From: Pseudomonadota bacterium
GTDB taxonomy: Bacteria > Pseudomonadota > Gammaproteobacteria > Burkholderiales > SHXO01
DNA length: 15,643 nucleotides
Assembly: GCA_023430065.1 (NCBI GenBank)
Contig: JAEZCG010000057.1
Location: 1 to 15,643, forward strand
Direction: 5' to 3'
Below, in pieces: positions 7,201-13,314 of this stretch; position 1 is the first letter of the stretch, and each line of letters starts with the position of its first letter. Below the pieces are notes generated by a model. That model saw nothing but the letters and a program-made list of their open reading frames with translations, ran no database searches and had not been told where the DNA came from. The position numbers and the translations under genes were made by a program.

Positions 7201-10109
7201 TGTGCGAAGGCACGCCGCTCGAACAGGTTGAAGGCCACCGGCACGCCGGCCAACGGACGTCCCGCCAGGTCCAGCGCCAGCGCCTGCAACTGCACCTGCT
7301 TGTCGCCGGATTGCGCCCAGCCGTCGGCCTTGATCCCGAGCACCACGGCAGCCGGCCACCACGGCATGCGGGTGGCGGCGGTCAGAATCTCGCCGTTGGG
7401 ATCGCGGTACTCCAGCTCGGCGACCACCTCCTGCGGGGTATCGTGCTCGGGCACCTCCCCGAGCGCCGCCCTGCCGCCGCCCGCCCGATCCAGGCTGAAG
7501 GCGCGGGTCGCCAACGCGCGGCTGCCGGTGCCGGCCGGCACCTCTCCGTCCGCCTGATCGTCCAGGCCGAGTTCGTCGCGCAGCCAGTCGTCGCGGCGGC
7601 GCGTGTCCTGCACGCCCTCGCGCACGGCCCCGCTGAGGAAGGTGAACTCCGGATGGTCTTCGAAGCGCACCGTCCGCGGTCGCACCAGCCCGCGCAGCGT
7701 CACTGGCGCATTCGCCGCACCACCGCCGGCCAGGTAGCTCACCTGCACGCCCACGGGCACCTCGCGCACCTGCACCAGAGCGCCGGCAGGCGCTTCGAGC
7801 GACGCGCGCATCAGCGGCACGCGGAATTCCTCGACACGGAAACTGCCTGCCGGGCGCCGCCGGGGTTCACCGCTCAGACGGTCCTCGATCTGCACGCGAT
7901 AGGTGCCGACCTTCGCATCGGTGGGAACCTGCCACTCGCTGATCGCGCTGCCGCCCTGCCAGCGCACGGGCAGCTCGTACACTTCGTCGCTGCCTGCGTG
8001 CTCGATGCGCAGGCTGGCCGGCAAGCGCGAGGCATCGACGTTGCGCAGGCCGCTGCCGACCTGCTGCCGGACCAGGTGCTTCATGTGCACGGTCTCGCCG
8101 GCACGCACCAGCGTGCGATCGAACACCGTGCTGGCGATGTACGGTCCCTCGTAGCTTGGCCCCGGCAGGTTGAAGCGCCACCGTGCGATGCCCTCGTTCC
8201 AGTCGGACATGACGAAGCCGAGATCCGCACCGTGTGCAGCCAACGCCATGAGCTGGCGATCCCAGTCGCTCATGCATCCGGGCAGCGCGTCACGCGAAGG
8301 CAGCACGGCGCTGCTGCGTGCGATGCCGTTCGCGTCGGTCACGCCCTTCCAGTACTCCTTGCCGCCGCAGTCCTGCACCGATACGCGCGCACCGGATACC
8401 GGCCGGCCACTGTCGAGCGCGGTCACCCAGACCAGGGACGACTCGCGCCCCTGCTTGAAGTGCACCGCCAGGTTGGTGACGAGAGCGGCCGTGGACACGT
8501 GGTAGACCTCGCCGCCCTTCGCCTCCGGATGAGAGCCGGTCAGCAGCGCCGCCCCGAGCTTGGGGCTCGCCAGTTCCACCACATAGAAACCCGGCTGGCG
8601 CAGCGGGATGCCGACCACCTCGAAGGCGCGCGCGCCCGCCTGCTTGGGCACGTCGATGCGGCGCACCCCCGGCGCCTTGTCGAGGATGGAACGCTCGGCC
8701 GCGAAGATGCGTCCGCCCGGCTCCCCCTCCTTGCCCTCGAGCCACTCGGCATCCTGATGATCGTCGACCGCACGCATCCAGCGCACGATGGTGCGCGCAT
8801 TCGCATCGCGCAGGCGCAACACGCCGCCGGGGATGGACTTGCCGTCGCCAAAGCGCAGCACGCGCCCGCGCACCTTCCGCTCGACATTGCGCAGCGTGAC
8901 CGGCAGCACGCCGGCGGGTTTCGCTTCGACGATGCCGAAGCGCGCCGGGAACTTCGCCAGCGGCGGCGCGGCATCGGTGCTGACCGCGAGCGGGAAGCGG
9001 CTCTGATTCGCAAGGCGGCGGCCCGCATCGTCGCGCACGTCGCCCGGAAGCTCCAGCCGGAACTGCGCGTTCTCGGGGAACGGGCCTTCGAACTCGACCG
9101 ACGTCACCCATTCGCCGCCATTGTTCTCGTCGGGAAGGCGGGACGGGTAGCTGCGGTCGGGACCCCGCAACACCACTTTCTGGGCGAGTGCGCGCGCGAT
9201 CGGCGCGGACAGGCCGAGCGACATCGGCAGGAACGGCAGGCAGCCGCCGTCCCGCGCGGCGCGCTGGCACGAGAAGGTCGCGGTGAACGGCGGTCGCACG
9301 GTGTACTCGAGGGCCTGGATCGCATCGGTGGCAACGCCCGAACGCGATCGGATCCCCTCGCCCCACACGAGGCGCATGACGCTCTCCGCCGGCAGCCGCC
9401 TCGCACAGCGCAGCACCAGCAGCGGCAGACGTTCGGTCGCCGCCGCGCGCAACGCGGCTGCATCCTTCCCGGCCCCCGCGAGGTCGCGCAACTCGCCGGC
9501 ACGGGCGCGCGCCTGCAGAAGCCGGTCGACGAAGAAGCGCTGGCTGTCCAGGATGCGCGCCCGGTCCTCGCCTTCGATCAGACGCACGCCGATGCGCTCC
9601 TCGATGCCGTCCGCATCGCACCAGGCGTGCTCGATGACGCTCGCAGGATCGACCGGCGCGTCCAGCACCAGGACGAAAGCCTGCTCCTCCTCGATCTGGG
9701 ACCGCTCGCCGGGAAGACTCTCGACGATGGCGGGACCGCCGGTGGAGAACGAGAACTGCGCCGGATCGACCGGGTCTCCCGAGCGGGTGCGCACGGCCTC
9801 ACGTAGCGAGAAGGTGCAGTGCACGCCTCCGGGAAGATCGTTCGGGAAGTCGTAGACCCAGTTGCGGTGGTCGGCCCAACGCCCGGTGCCGTCGACCGGA
9901 CAGTCGATGTCGAACGGATCGGCCTGCTGAGGATCGCCGAATGCGACCATCGCCTCGCTGAAGCGCACGGCCACCTGACGCACCCCCTTGACAGACCCTT
10001 GCGGCGAGAACGTCTCCACCTGCGCGGCCCATGCGTGCGCCCACGCGCACAGGGTCAGCAACAGCAGGATGAGGGCACGCGGGTGCGCAGCACGGCGGAA
10101 CAGCGGCAT
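4287..10109 (-). CDS. Bacterial alpha-2-macroglobulin family protein with thioester motif (YfhM-like)
   Basis: Predicted 1940-residue periplasmic protease trap. Family members bait proteases with an exposed segment; cleavage then collapses the protein and an internal Cys-Gln thioester links the protease covalently. A Sec signal peptide is visible (hydrophobic about residues 12-23, cut near AWA/AQ at 28-29). N-terminal macroglobulin-like beta domains follow. The conserved A2M domain lies near residues 1265-1355. The thioester domain has CLEQ at Cys1488-Gln1491 in the context YPYTCLEQ. A C-terminal macroglobulin domain covers about 1815-1940. A five-glycine run at 1254-1258 just before the A2M domain marks a flexible stretch. 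It is longer than E. coli YfhM (about 1650). Unlike YfhM it lacks a proper lipobox: Cys21 is preceded by Leu. The start is the ATG at 10109, with GGAGG only 4 nt upstream, a short spacing. It is the first gene of an operon with pbpC and a small exported protein. Confidence 0.95.
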   Translation of the reverse strand: MPLFRRAAHPRALILLLLTLCAWAHAWAAQVETFSPQGSVKGVRQVAVRFSEAMVAFGDPQQADPFDIDCPVDGTGRWADHRNWVYDFPNDLPGGVHCTFSLREAVRTRSGDPVDPAQFSFSTGGPAIVESLPGERSQIEEEQAFVLVLDAPVDPASVIEHAWCDADGIEERIGVRLIEGEDRARILDSQRFFVDRLLQARARAGELRDLAGAGKDAAALRAAATERLPLLVLRCARRLPAESVMRLVWGEGIRSRSGVATDAIQALEYTVRPPFTATFSCQRAARDGGCLPFLPMSLGLSAPIARALAQKVVLRGPDRSYPSRLPDENNGGEWVTSVEFEGPFPENAQFRLELPGDVRDDAGRRLANQSRFPLAVSTDAAPPLAKFPARFGIVEAKPAGVLPVTLRNVERKVRGRVLRFGDGKSIPGGVLRLRDANARTIVRWMRAVDDHQDAEWLEGKEGEPGGRIFAAERSILDKAPGVRRIDVPKQAGARAFEVVGIPLRQPGFYVVELASPKLGAALLTGSHPEAKGGEVYHVSTAALVTNLAVHFKQGRESSLVWVTALDSGRPVSGARVSVQDCGGKEYWKGVTDANGIARSSAVLPSRDALPGCMSDWDRQLMALAAHGADLGFVMSDWNEGIARWRFNLPGPSYEGPYIASTVFDRTLVRAGETVHMKHLVRQQVGSGLRNVDASRLPASLRIEHAGSDEVYELPVRWQGGSAISEWQVPTDAKVGTYRVQIEDRLSGEPRRRPAGSFRVEEFRVPLMRASLEAPAGALVQVREVPVGVQVSYLAGGGAANAPVTLRGLVRPRTVRFEDHPEFTFLSGAVREGVQDTRRRDDWLRDELGLDDQADGEVPAGTGSRALATRAFSLDRAGGGRAALGEVPEHDTPQEVVAELEYRDPNGEILTAATRMPWWPAAVVLGIKADGWAQSGDKQVQLQALALDLAGRPLAGVPVAFNLFERRAFAHRKRLLGGFYAYESGAEIVRVGTVCEGTSDDKGRVACRFESPVSGEVLVEASTADVQGRRAATSASVWVAGQGEWWFDASDDDRMDLIPERKRYEPGERARLQVRMPYRSATALVTVEREGVLDAFVARLSGKSPVVEVPLKGHHAPNVFVSVLAVRGRVSGVQPTALVDLGKPAFRMGLAELKVGWRAFELNVDVRTDRQDYRPREKAKVAVHVTRVVGGAALPKGSEVALVAVDEGLLELAPNGSWDLLSRMMQRRGLEVDTATASMQVVGKRHYGRKARAAGGGGGRQTARELFDTLLYWQARVKLDAQGRGTAEIPLNDSLTSFRIVAVANAGSSLFGSGHATIRSTRELMLFSGLPPLVREQDDFRALFTVRNASERALDVDATARVVPDRGKAQTLPAQRVRLEPGASAEVSWRYRVPAAATRARWEVSAQAAPGEGVSVQDALSISQQVLPAVPVRTVQATLAQVDRTLEIPVAMPAAALPGRGGIQADLQARLGGELPGVQAYMQAYPYTCLEQLASRALALRDLPQWEALMAGLPSYLDRDGLAKYFGVMREGSDTLTTYLLSIADEAGWIIPDSARTRMLAGLERFVAGQLVREAGWNAADLSLRKIAALQALARWGRPAQDNDLASVSVDPELWPTSTLLDWIDLLKRSPQLSGRDARLLEASNLLRARVNLQGSIMTFSTERQDALWWLMVSGDANANRMLLVALDLPAWHEDLGRLVRGALGRQQRGHWDTTVANAWGVIALEKFGRTVESVPVSGATRIAIGGQAREHHWAQAPSASLSLPWPDGKASLRVVHDGVGKPWASVRSLAAVPLDKAQSSGYRIVRSVVPIEQKEAGRWSRGDVLRVRLELEAQSDMSWVVVNDPVPAGASVLGTGLGRDPLIATQGERREGWVWPAFEERKLDSFRAYYRFVPKGAWTLEYTLRLNNPGEFSLPPTRVEALYAPEMFGELPLAKLVVAP

Positions 10110-10199
10110 GCAACCTCCGGAAAGGTGACGGCGCCGCTATCTTAGCCTGTCCCTCCCCACCGCCAGCACCTTGCGTCGGTGGCGAGACGCCCCTGCCAG

Positions 10200-10243
10200 C
10201 GTGTCAATCCGACCGATCGACGGTACCGTTCCGACCCACCTAC
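10200..10243. repeat. Two 22-bp degenerate tandem repeat units (left block)
   Basis: Two adjacent 22-bp units, 10200-10221 and 10222-10243, match the consensus GGTGTCATTCCGACCGACCCAC imperfectly. They lie between the macroglobulin gene start and the inverted-repeat element at 10244. The 37 bp at 10203-10239 match 10457-10493 at 34 positions, which ties this block to the right block. The unit length is not a multiple of three and the region carries no supportable ORF. Confidence 0.7.
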
Positions 10244-10325
10244 GGTGTCATTCCCACCGCAGGGAGGAATCCGCGCCGTGGACGCTGCACAGCGAGGATC
10301 TCTCGCTCGCGCTCGAGATGACACC
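10244..10325. repeat. 82-bp imperfect inverted-repeat element with GGTGTCAT ends
   Basis: The left end reads GGTGTCATTCCCACCGCAGG and the right end is ATGACACC, giving a perfect 8-bp terminal inverted repeat. Matches continue inwards in a broken fashion (GAGGAATCC on the left against GGATCTCTCGCTCGC on the right). Both arms resemble the dispersed GTCATTCC...GAGGAATC repeats common in many bacterial genomes. The element could fold as a hairpin in RNA or DNA. It is too short to encode a transposase, so if mobile it would be MITE-like or REP-like. Confidence 0.6.
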
Positions 10326-10366
10326 GCTGGGACGTGGCATAACGCACTGAATGACATTTACCACCT

Positions 10367-10494
10367 CGACGTCTTCCGACCGACCTGCGGTGTCATACCG
10401 ACCGACCCACGGTGTCGTTCCGTCCGACCAACCGTATCGTTCCGACAAACCACATTGTCATTCCGACCGATCGACGGTGCCGTTCCGGCCCACC
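10367..10494. repeat. Array of about six 22-bp degenerate tandem repeats (right block)
   Basis: Successive units begin near 10367, 10389, 10411, 10433, 10454 and 10476 (the last incomplete), each 21-22 bp. The shared core is GTCRTTCCGACCGACC, with substitutions in each copy. The array starts just downstream of the hydrolase gene, and a further inverted half-motif (CTCGGGATGAC) lies at 10523-10533. There are no unique spacers between units. The whole gap 10110-10542 is gene-free. Between the blocks, 10326-10366 shows nothing recognisable apart from an AATGACATT motif. A weak -10-like TAAGAT lies at 10139-10144 on the minus strand for the macroglobulin operon, with no convincing -35. Confidence 0.72.
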
Positions 10495-10542
10495 GTTGCA
10501 GAAGCGACGCGTTGGGCTGCCGCTCGGGATGACGGCGTTGGC

Positions 10543-11472
10543 TTACCCACCGGCGCCGCCTCGAGCGACTCCGCGCCGCACGTCGAGGTGACGCGCGAGG
10601 AAGGAGCCGACGCGCGACTCGTAGCCCGCCGGATCGAACGCGTGCAGATCCTGGTGCGCGGCGCCTGCCACCACCCACAAGTGCGCATCCGGGCCGGCGC
10701 TGCGCAGCAGGCGCGCAGTGTCGGCCAACGTGGTGTGACGATCGCGCTCGCCCGCGATCAAGAGCATCGGTCCCTTACCGGCGAGCGCCTGCGCCGGCGT
10801 CAAGGCCTCGCTCGGCACCCCGAACCACAGCGGTGCCTGGGCGAGCAGCAGCGGGGCGAGCAGCGATGCCAGCTGCTCGCCGCCGGGGTGCATGGCCAGG
10901 CGCAGCCTCAGCCGGTTGCGAACGGCGGCGTGCAGCTCGGGATAGACCGCCTCCAGGACCATGGCCGCGGGTCGTACCGGCGGCTGCGCAAACACGGCGG
11001 CCGCACCGCCGAGCGACACGCCGATCAGGCCCTGGCGCTCGCGCGGCAAGCGTGCGGCGAGCCAGCCCAGCGCCGCCTCCACGTCGCGCGCCTCGTGCCA
11101 GCCCATGCCGATGCGCGCCCCGGGCGTCTCGCCGTGCGCCTGCATGTCGATCAGCAGCACGGAAAAGCCCTGGCGATGGAGAAACCGCGCACGACCGAGC
11201 ATCGCCCTGCGGTCGCTGCGCACGGGGTGCAGCAGGAGCACGGCACCGGCCCCGCGTTCGCCGGGCATGAACCAGCCGGCCGTCACTCCACCCGGCGTGC
11301 GGGCAATGCGTATCGATTCGGCCGGGAGTCCGGCCGGTGCCGGTCCCACTGCCCGCATCGCAGGGCGAGTCAGCGAATGCCCCACCCACAGCGACAGCGC
11401 TGCGAGGAGTGCACAGGCGCCGATGAGCAGGCCGGAGGCCAGCGCCACGAGCCGCACGTTGTAAGGCTTCAC
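10543..11472 (-). CDS. Membrane-anchored alpha/beta hydrolase
   Basis: A 309-residue alpha/beta hydrolase with one N-terminal membrane helix (about residues 7-30), so the catalytic domain is probably anchored in the inner membrane. The nucleophile elbow GVSLGG places the catalytic serine at Ser153. The acid is probably Asp244 (GERDRHT) and the histidine His273 (GAAHQDL), giving a full triad in the usual order. The strand AVLLLHPVRSDR (residues 77-88) probably forms the oxyanion-hole region, and LLIDMQAHGET (105-115) is the typical second strand. The family includes esterases, thioesterases and peptidases; the substrate is unknown. The start is a GTG at 11472, chosen because it keeps the whole membrane helix, although I see no strong ribosome binding site. 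It follows the HTH-TPR gene after 33 nt, and a short hairpin lies between them, so it may belong to the ligD-ku transcript or be separate. Confidence 0.87.
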   Translation of the reverse strand: MKPYNVRLVALASGLLIGACALLAALSLWVGHSLTRPAMRAVGPAPAGLPAESIRIARTPGGVTAGWFMPGERGAGAVLLLHPVRSDRRAMLGRARFLHRQGFSVLLIDMQAHGETPGARIGMGWHEARDVEAALGWLAARLPRERQGLIGVSLGGAAAVFAQPPVRPAAMVLEAVYPELHAAVRNRLRLRLAMHPGGEQLASLLAPLLLAQAPLWFGVPSEALTPAQALAGKGPMLLIAGERDRHTTLADTARLLRSAGPDAHLWVVAGAAHQDLHAFDPAGYESRVGSFLARHLDVRRGVARGGAGG

Positions 11473-11482
11473 GGCAGGCCGA

Positions 11483-11504
11483 CCCGCGCCATCGGTAACG
11501 CGGG
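11483..11504 (-). other. Short GC hairpin between HTH-TPR and hydrolase genes
   Basis: CCCGCG (11483-11488) and CGCGGG (11499-11504) form a perfect 6-bp stem with a 10-nt loop, immediately after the HTH-TPR stop codon. No T-run follows on the coding strand, so it is not a standard intrinsic terminator. It could shield the 3' end or affect initiation at the GTG of the hydrolase gene. Confidence 0.35.
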
Positions 11505-11505
11505 C

Positions 11506-12348
11506 TCAGCCCTGGCGGGCGACCAGCCTGCGGTACTCGCGCAGATGCCGGATCGCACCGAGCTTGTTGCCCGTGCTCTCGCACAGCAGAGCGAGGTTGT
11601 AGTGGCAATCGGCGAATGCCGGCTGACTGCGCAGCGCCGCGCGATAAGCGGCGAGCGCCTCGTCCACGCGGCCCAGATCCTCGAGCAGCACGCCCAGATT
11701 GAACAGCAGCAGCTCGTCCTGGGGATGATGGTGCAGCGCGGTGCGGTAGGTGGTCTCCGCTTCCTCGAGGCGGTCGGACTCATGCAGCAGCCGACCGAGA
11801 TTCACGCTCGCCGCCGCGTGCCCCGGCTCTGCGCTCAGCGCCTCGCGGTAGCCCCGGATTGCTTCGTCCTGGTCGTGCGGCTCCGCCTCCCAGGCGCGCT
11901 GGAACCACGTCTGGGCCGAGCGGCCGGCCGGTTCCGCACCGCGCTCGAGCACGCACAGTTCGCCGCCCGGGGCGATACGCACTTCCAGATCGAGCTCGTA
12001 CTGGCCGCTTTCGGCGTCCCAACGACGGGTGCCCTCCTCGATCACGATGCGATCGCCGTGGGCGCGTATCGCCAGACCCGATAGCGGTACCGTGCCTGGC
12101 AGGCGCCGCCGCAAGTCCTTCAGGACGCGGCTGATGCGTCTTGGCGGCAGGTGCGCCGAGGTGAGGGATTGCGCAGTGCGCAGCGCAATGAGATCGCGGA
12201 AGCTGAAGCGGTACGCACCACGCGGGCCGCGTGCGGGCTCGACGTACCCACTACGCACGAGGCCGACGACGACCGAGCGCGACAGGTTCAACAACCGTTC
12301 TACTTCGCGCAGACCGAAGTCGCGCGGCTCGTCCGCTTCCCGTTTCAC
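11506..12348 (-). CDS. MerR-like helix-turn-helix protein with C-terminal tetratricopeptide repeats
   Basis: A predicted 280-residue protein downstream of ku. The N-terminus has a MerR/excisionase-type winged HTH: GLREVERLLNLSRSVVVGLVRSGYVEPARG (about residues 12-41), then the wing and RFSFRDLIALR (47-57). A linker of about 60 residues, partly beta (ELDLEVRI), leads to about four TPR units (residues 141-280) with the usual NLGRLL/AEATYRTAL, NLGVLL/ALAAYRAAL and NLALLC patterns. This suggests a DNA-binding regulator or adaptor that also binds a protein partner. GTG at 12348 is preferred because GGGGA lies 6 nt upstream; a TTG at 12369 in the same frame would add 7 residues but lacks a well-placed ribosome binding site. 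It starts 30 nt after the ku stop, so it is probably co-transcribed with ligD-ku. A role in controlling or assisting end joining is inference. Confidence 0.87.
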   Translation of the reverse strand: MKREADEPRDFGLREVERLLNLSRSVVVGLVRSGYVEPARGPRGAYRFSFRDLIALRTAQSLTSAHLPPRRISRVLKDLRRRLPGTVPLSGLAIRAHGDRIVIEEGTRRWDAESGQYELDLEVRIAPGGELCVLERGAEPAGRSAQTWFQRAWEAEPHDQDEAIRGYREALSAEPGHAAASVNLGRLLHESDRLEEAETTYRTALHHHPQDELLLFNLGVLLEDLGRVDEALAAYRAALRSQPAFADCHYNLALLCESTGNKLGAIRHLREYRRLVARQG

Positions 12349-12378
12349 CCGACGTCCCCGTTCAGGCAAGCCGGCAGT

Positions 12379-13299
12379 CTACTTCCTGCGCGCGGTCTTG
12401 CGAACCGGGACCTCCGCCTCTTCCGGCACAGCGGACTTGGGACGTTTGGCAGCGGGCTTGGCGCGTGCCTTGCGCTCGGGCGCCGTCTCCGAGGCCTGCG
12501 GCTCGGCGCGTTTGGGTCGCGCGGGCGATCGCTGCAGGCTCGCGCGCAACGCTTCCATGAGATCGATGACCTTGGCACCGCCCTCGGGGGGCGCCTCGGC
12601 CACGGTGATCTGCTGGCCGGCGACCTTCTGCTGGATGGCTTCCTCGATGCGGGCTTTCACCTCGTCGCTGTAGGCGCCCGGATCGAAGGTGTCGCTCGCG
12701 CCCTGCTCGACGAGCTGCCGCGCGAGCTTGAGCTCGCTCTCCTTCACCTCGGCCGGGGGGATCTCGAGGATCGACATCGAACGGACCTCATCGGCGTAGA
12801 GCAGCTGCTGCATCACCAGACCATCCGAGACCGGCCGCAGCATCACGATGTACTGCTTGCCGCGCGCGGCCCAGCGTCCCAGTGCGCACAGTCCCGCTTC
12901 CTCCAGCGCGCGCGTGAGCAGCGCATACGGCTTTGCCCCGCCCTTGTCCGGCGCCACGTAGTAGGCCTTGTCGAAGTACACCGGATCGACGGCCTGCACG
13001 GGCACGAACTCGGTGATGTCCACCGCGTTGGTCGCAGTCTCCTCCAGTGCCTTCAGCTCGTCCTTGGTGAACACCACGTACTGGTCCTTGGCGAACTCGT
13101 AGCCCTTGACCATCTCGTCGCGTTCGACCACCACCCCCTCTTCGATGCAGATGTACTGCTGACGCAGACGCGAGCCGTCCTTCGCGTGCAGCAGGTTGAA
13201 CGAGATCTTCTCGCTCGCCTGCGTGGCCGAGTACAGCTTGACCGGAATGGCCACCAGACCGAAGGAGATGGTCAACGATGCAATCGAACGGGCCGCCAT
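12379..13299 (-). CDS. ku: NHEJ DNA end-binding protein Ku
   Basis: A 306-residue bacterial Ku homologue. Ku forms a homodimeric ring that threads onto double-strand DNA ends, protects them and recruits LigD. The N-terminal MAARSIASLTISFGLVAIPVKLYSAT is the typical first strand of the Ku core. QQYICIEEG, VKGYEF, DPVYFDKAYYVAPDKGG, KPYALLTRAL and MSILEIPP follow in family order up to about residue 256. The last 50 residues (257-306) form a Lys/Arg/Pro/Ala-rich tail, as found in other bacterial Ku proteins, where such basic tails bind DNA and influence LigD stimulation. The start is the ATG at 13299, 8 nt after GAGGAGG (13308-13314). The ORF extends upstream to 13383, but that part overlaps ligD and would put 28 unrelated residues before the conserved N-terminus. 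The ribosome binding site overlaps the ligD stop, so translation is probably coupled. Confidence 0.96.
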   Translation of the reverse strand: MAARSIASLTISFGLVAIPVKLYSATQASEKISFNLLHAKDGSRLRQQYICIEEGVVVERDEMVKGYEFAKDQYVVFTKDELKALEETATNAVDITEFVPVQAVDPVYFDKAYYVAPDKGGAKPYALLTRALEEAGLCALGRWAARGKQYIVMLRPVSDGLVMQQLLYADEVRSMSILEIPPAEVKESELKLARQLVEQGASDTFDPGAYSDEVKARIEEAIQQKVAGQQITVAEAPPEGGAKVIDLMEALRASLQRSPARPKRAEPQASETAPERKARAKPAAKRPKSAVPEEAEVPVRKTARRK

Positions 13300-13307
13300 G
13301 CTTCCTG

Positions 13308-13314
13308 CCTCCTC
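13308..13314 (-). promoter_or_regulatory. Ribosome binding site of ku, overlapping the ligD stop codon
   Basis: The minus strand reads GAGGAGG, 8 nt before the ku ATG. Its first bases are part of the TGA that ends ligD (13313-13315). This fixes the ku start and suggests that ribosomes ending ligD restart on ku. Confidence 0.75.

Noticed and set aside
4257..9806. An open frame of 1849 codons on the plus strand opposite the macroglobulin gene
   Set aside because: It is in codon register with the sense gene, so a stop would need a sense TTA, CTA or TCA codon, which GC-rich genes hardly use. The translation is rich in Arg, His, Gln and Ala with no domain, whereas the minus strand encodes a clear A2M protein with signal peptide and CLEQ.
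10139..10144. Promoter -10 (TAAGAT) for the A2M-pbpC operon
   Set aside because: Only four of six matches to the consensus and no acceptable -35, so it is mentioned but not listed as a feature.
10200..10494. CRISPR array
   Set aside because: The 22-bp units abut each other without unique spacers, the units are degenerate and no cas genes are in the window.
11483..11504. Intrinsic terminator after the HTH-TPR gene
   Set aside because: The stem is only 6 bp and no T-run follows, so I list it as a hairpin of unknown role.
10351..12084. A plus-strand open frame of 577 codons starting in the repeat array and running opposite the hydrolase and HTH-TPR genes
   Set aside because: Its first part is translated tandem repeat with a 22-bp period that does not keep frame, and the rest is antisense to two genes with clear domains.
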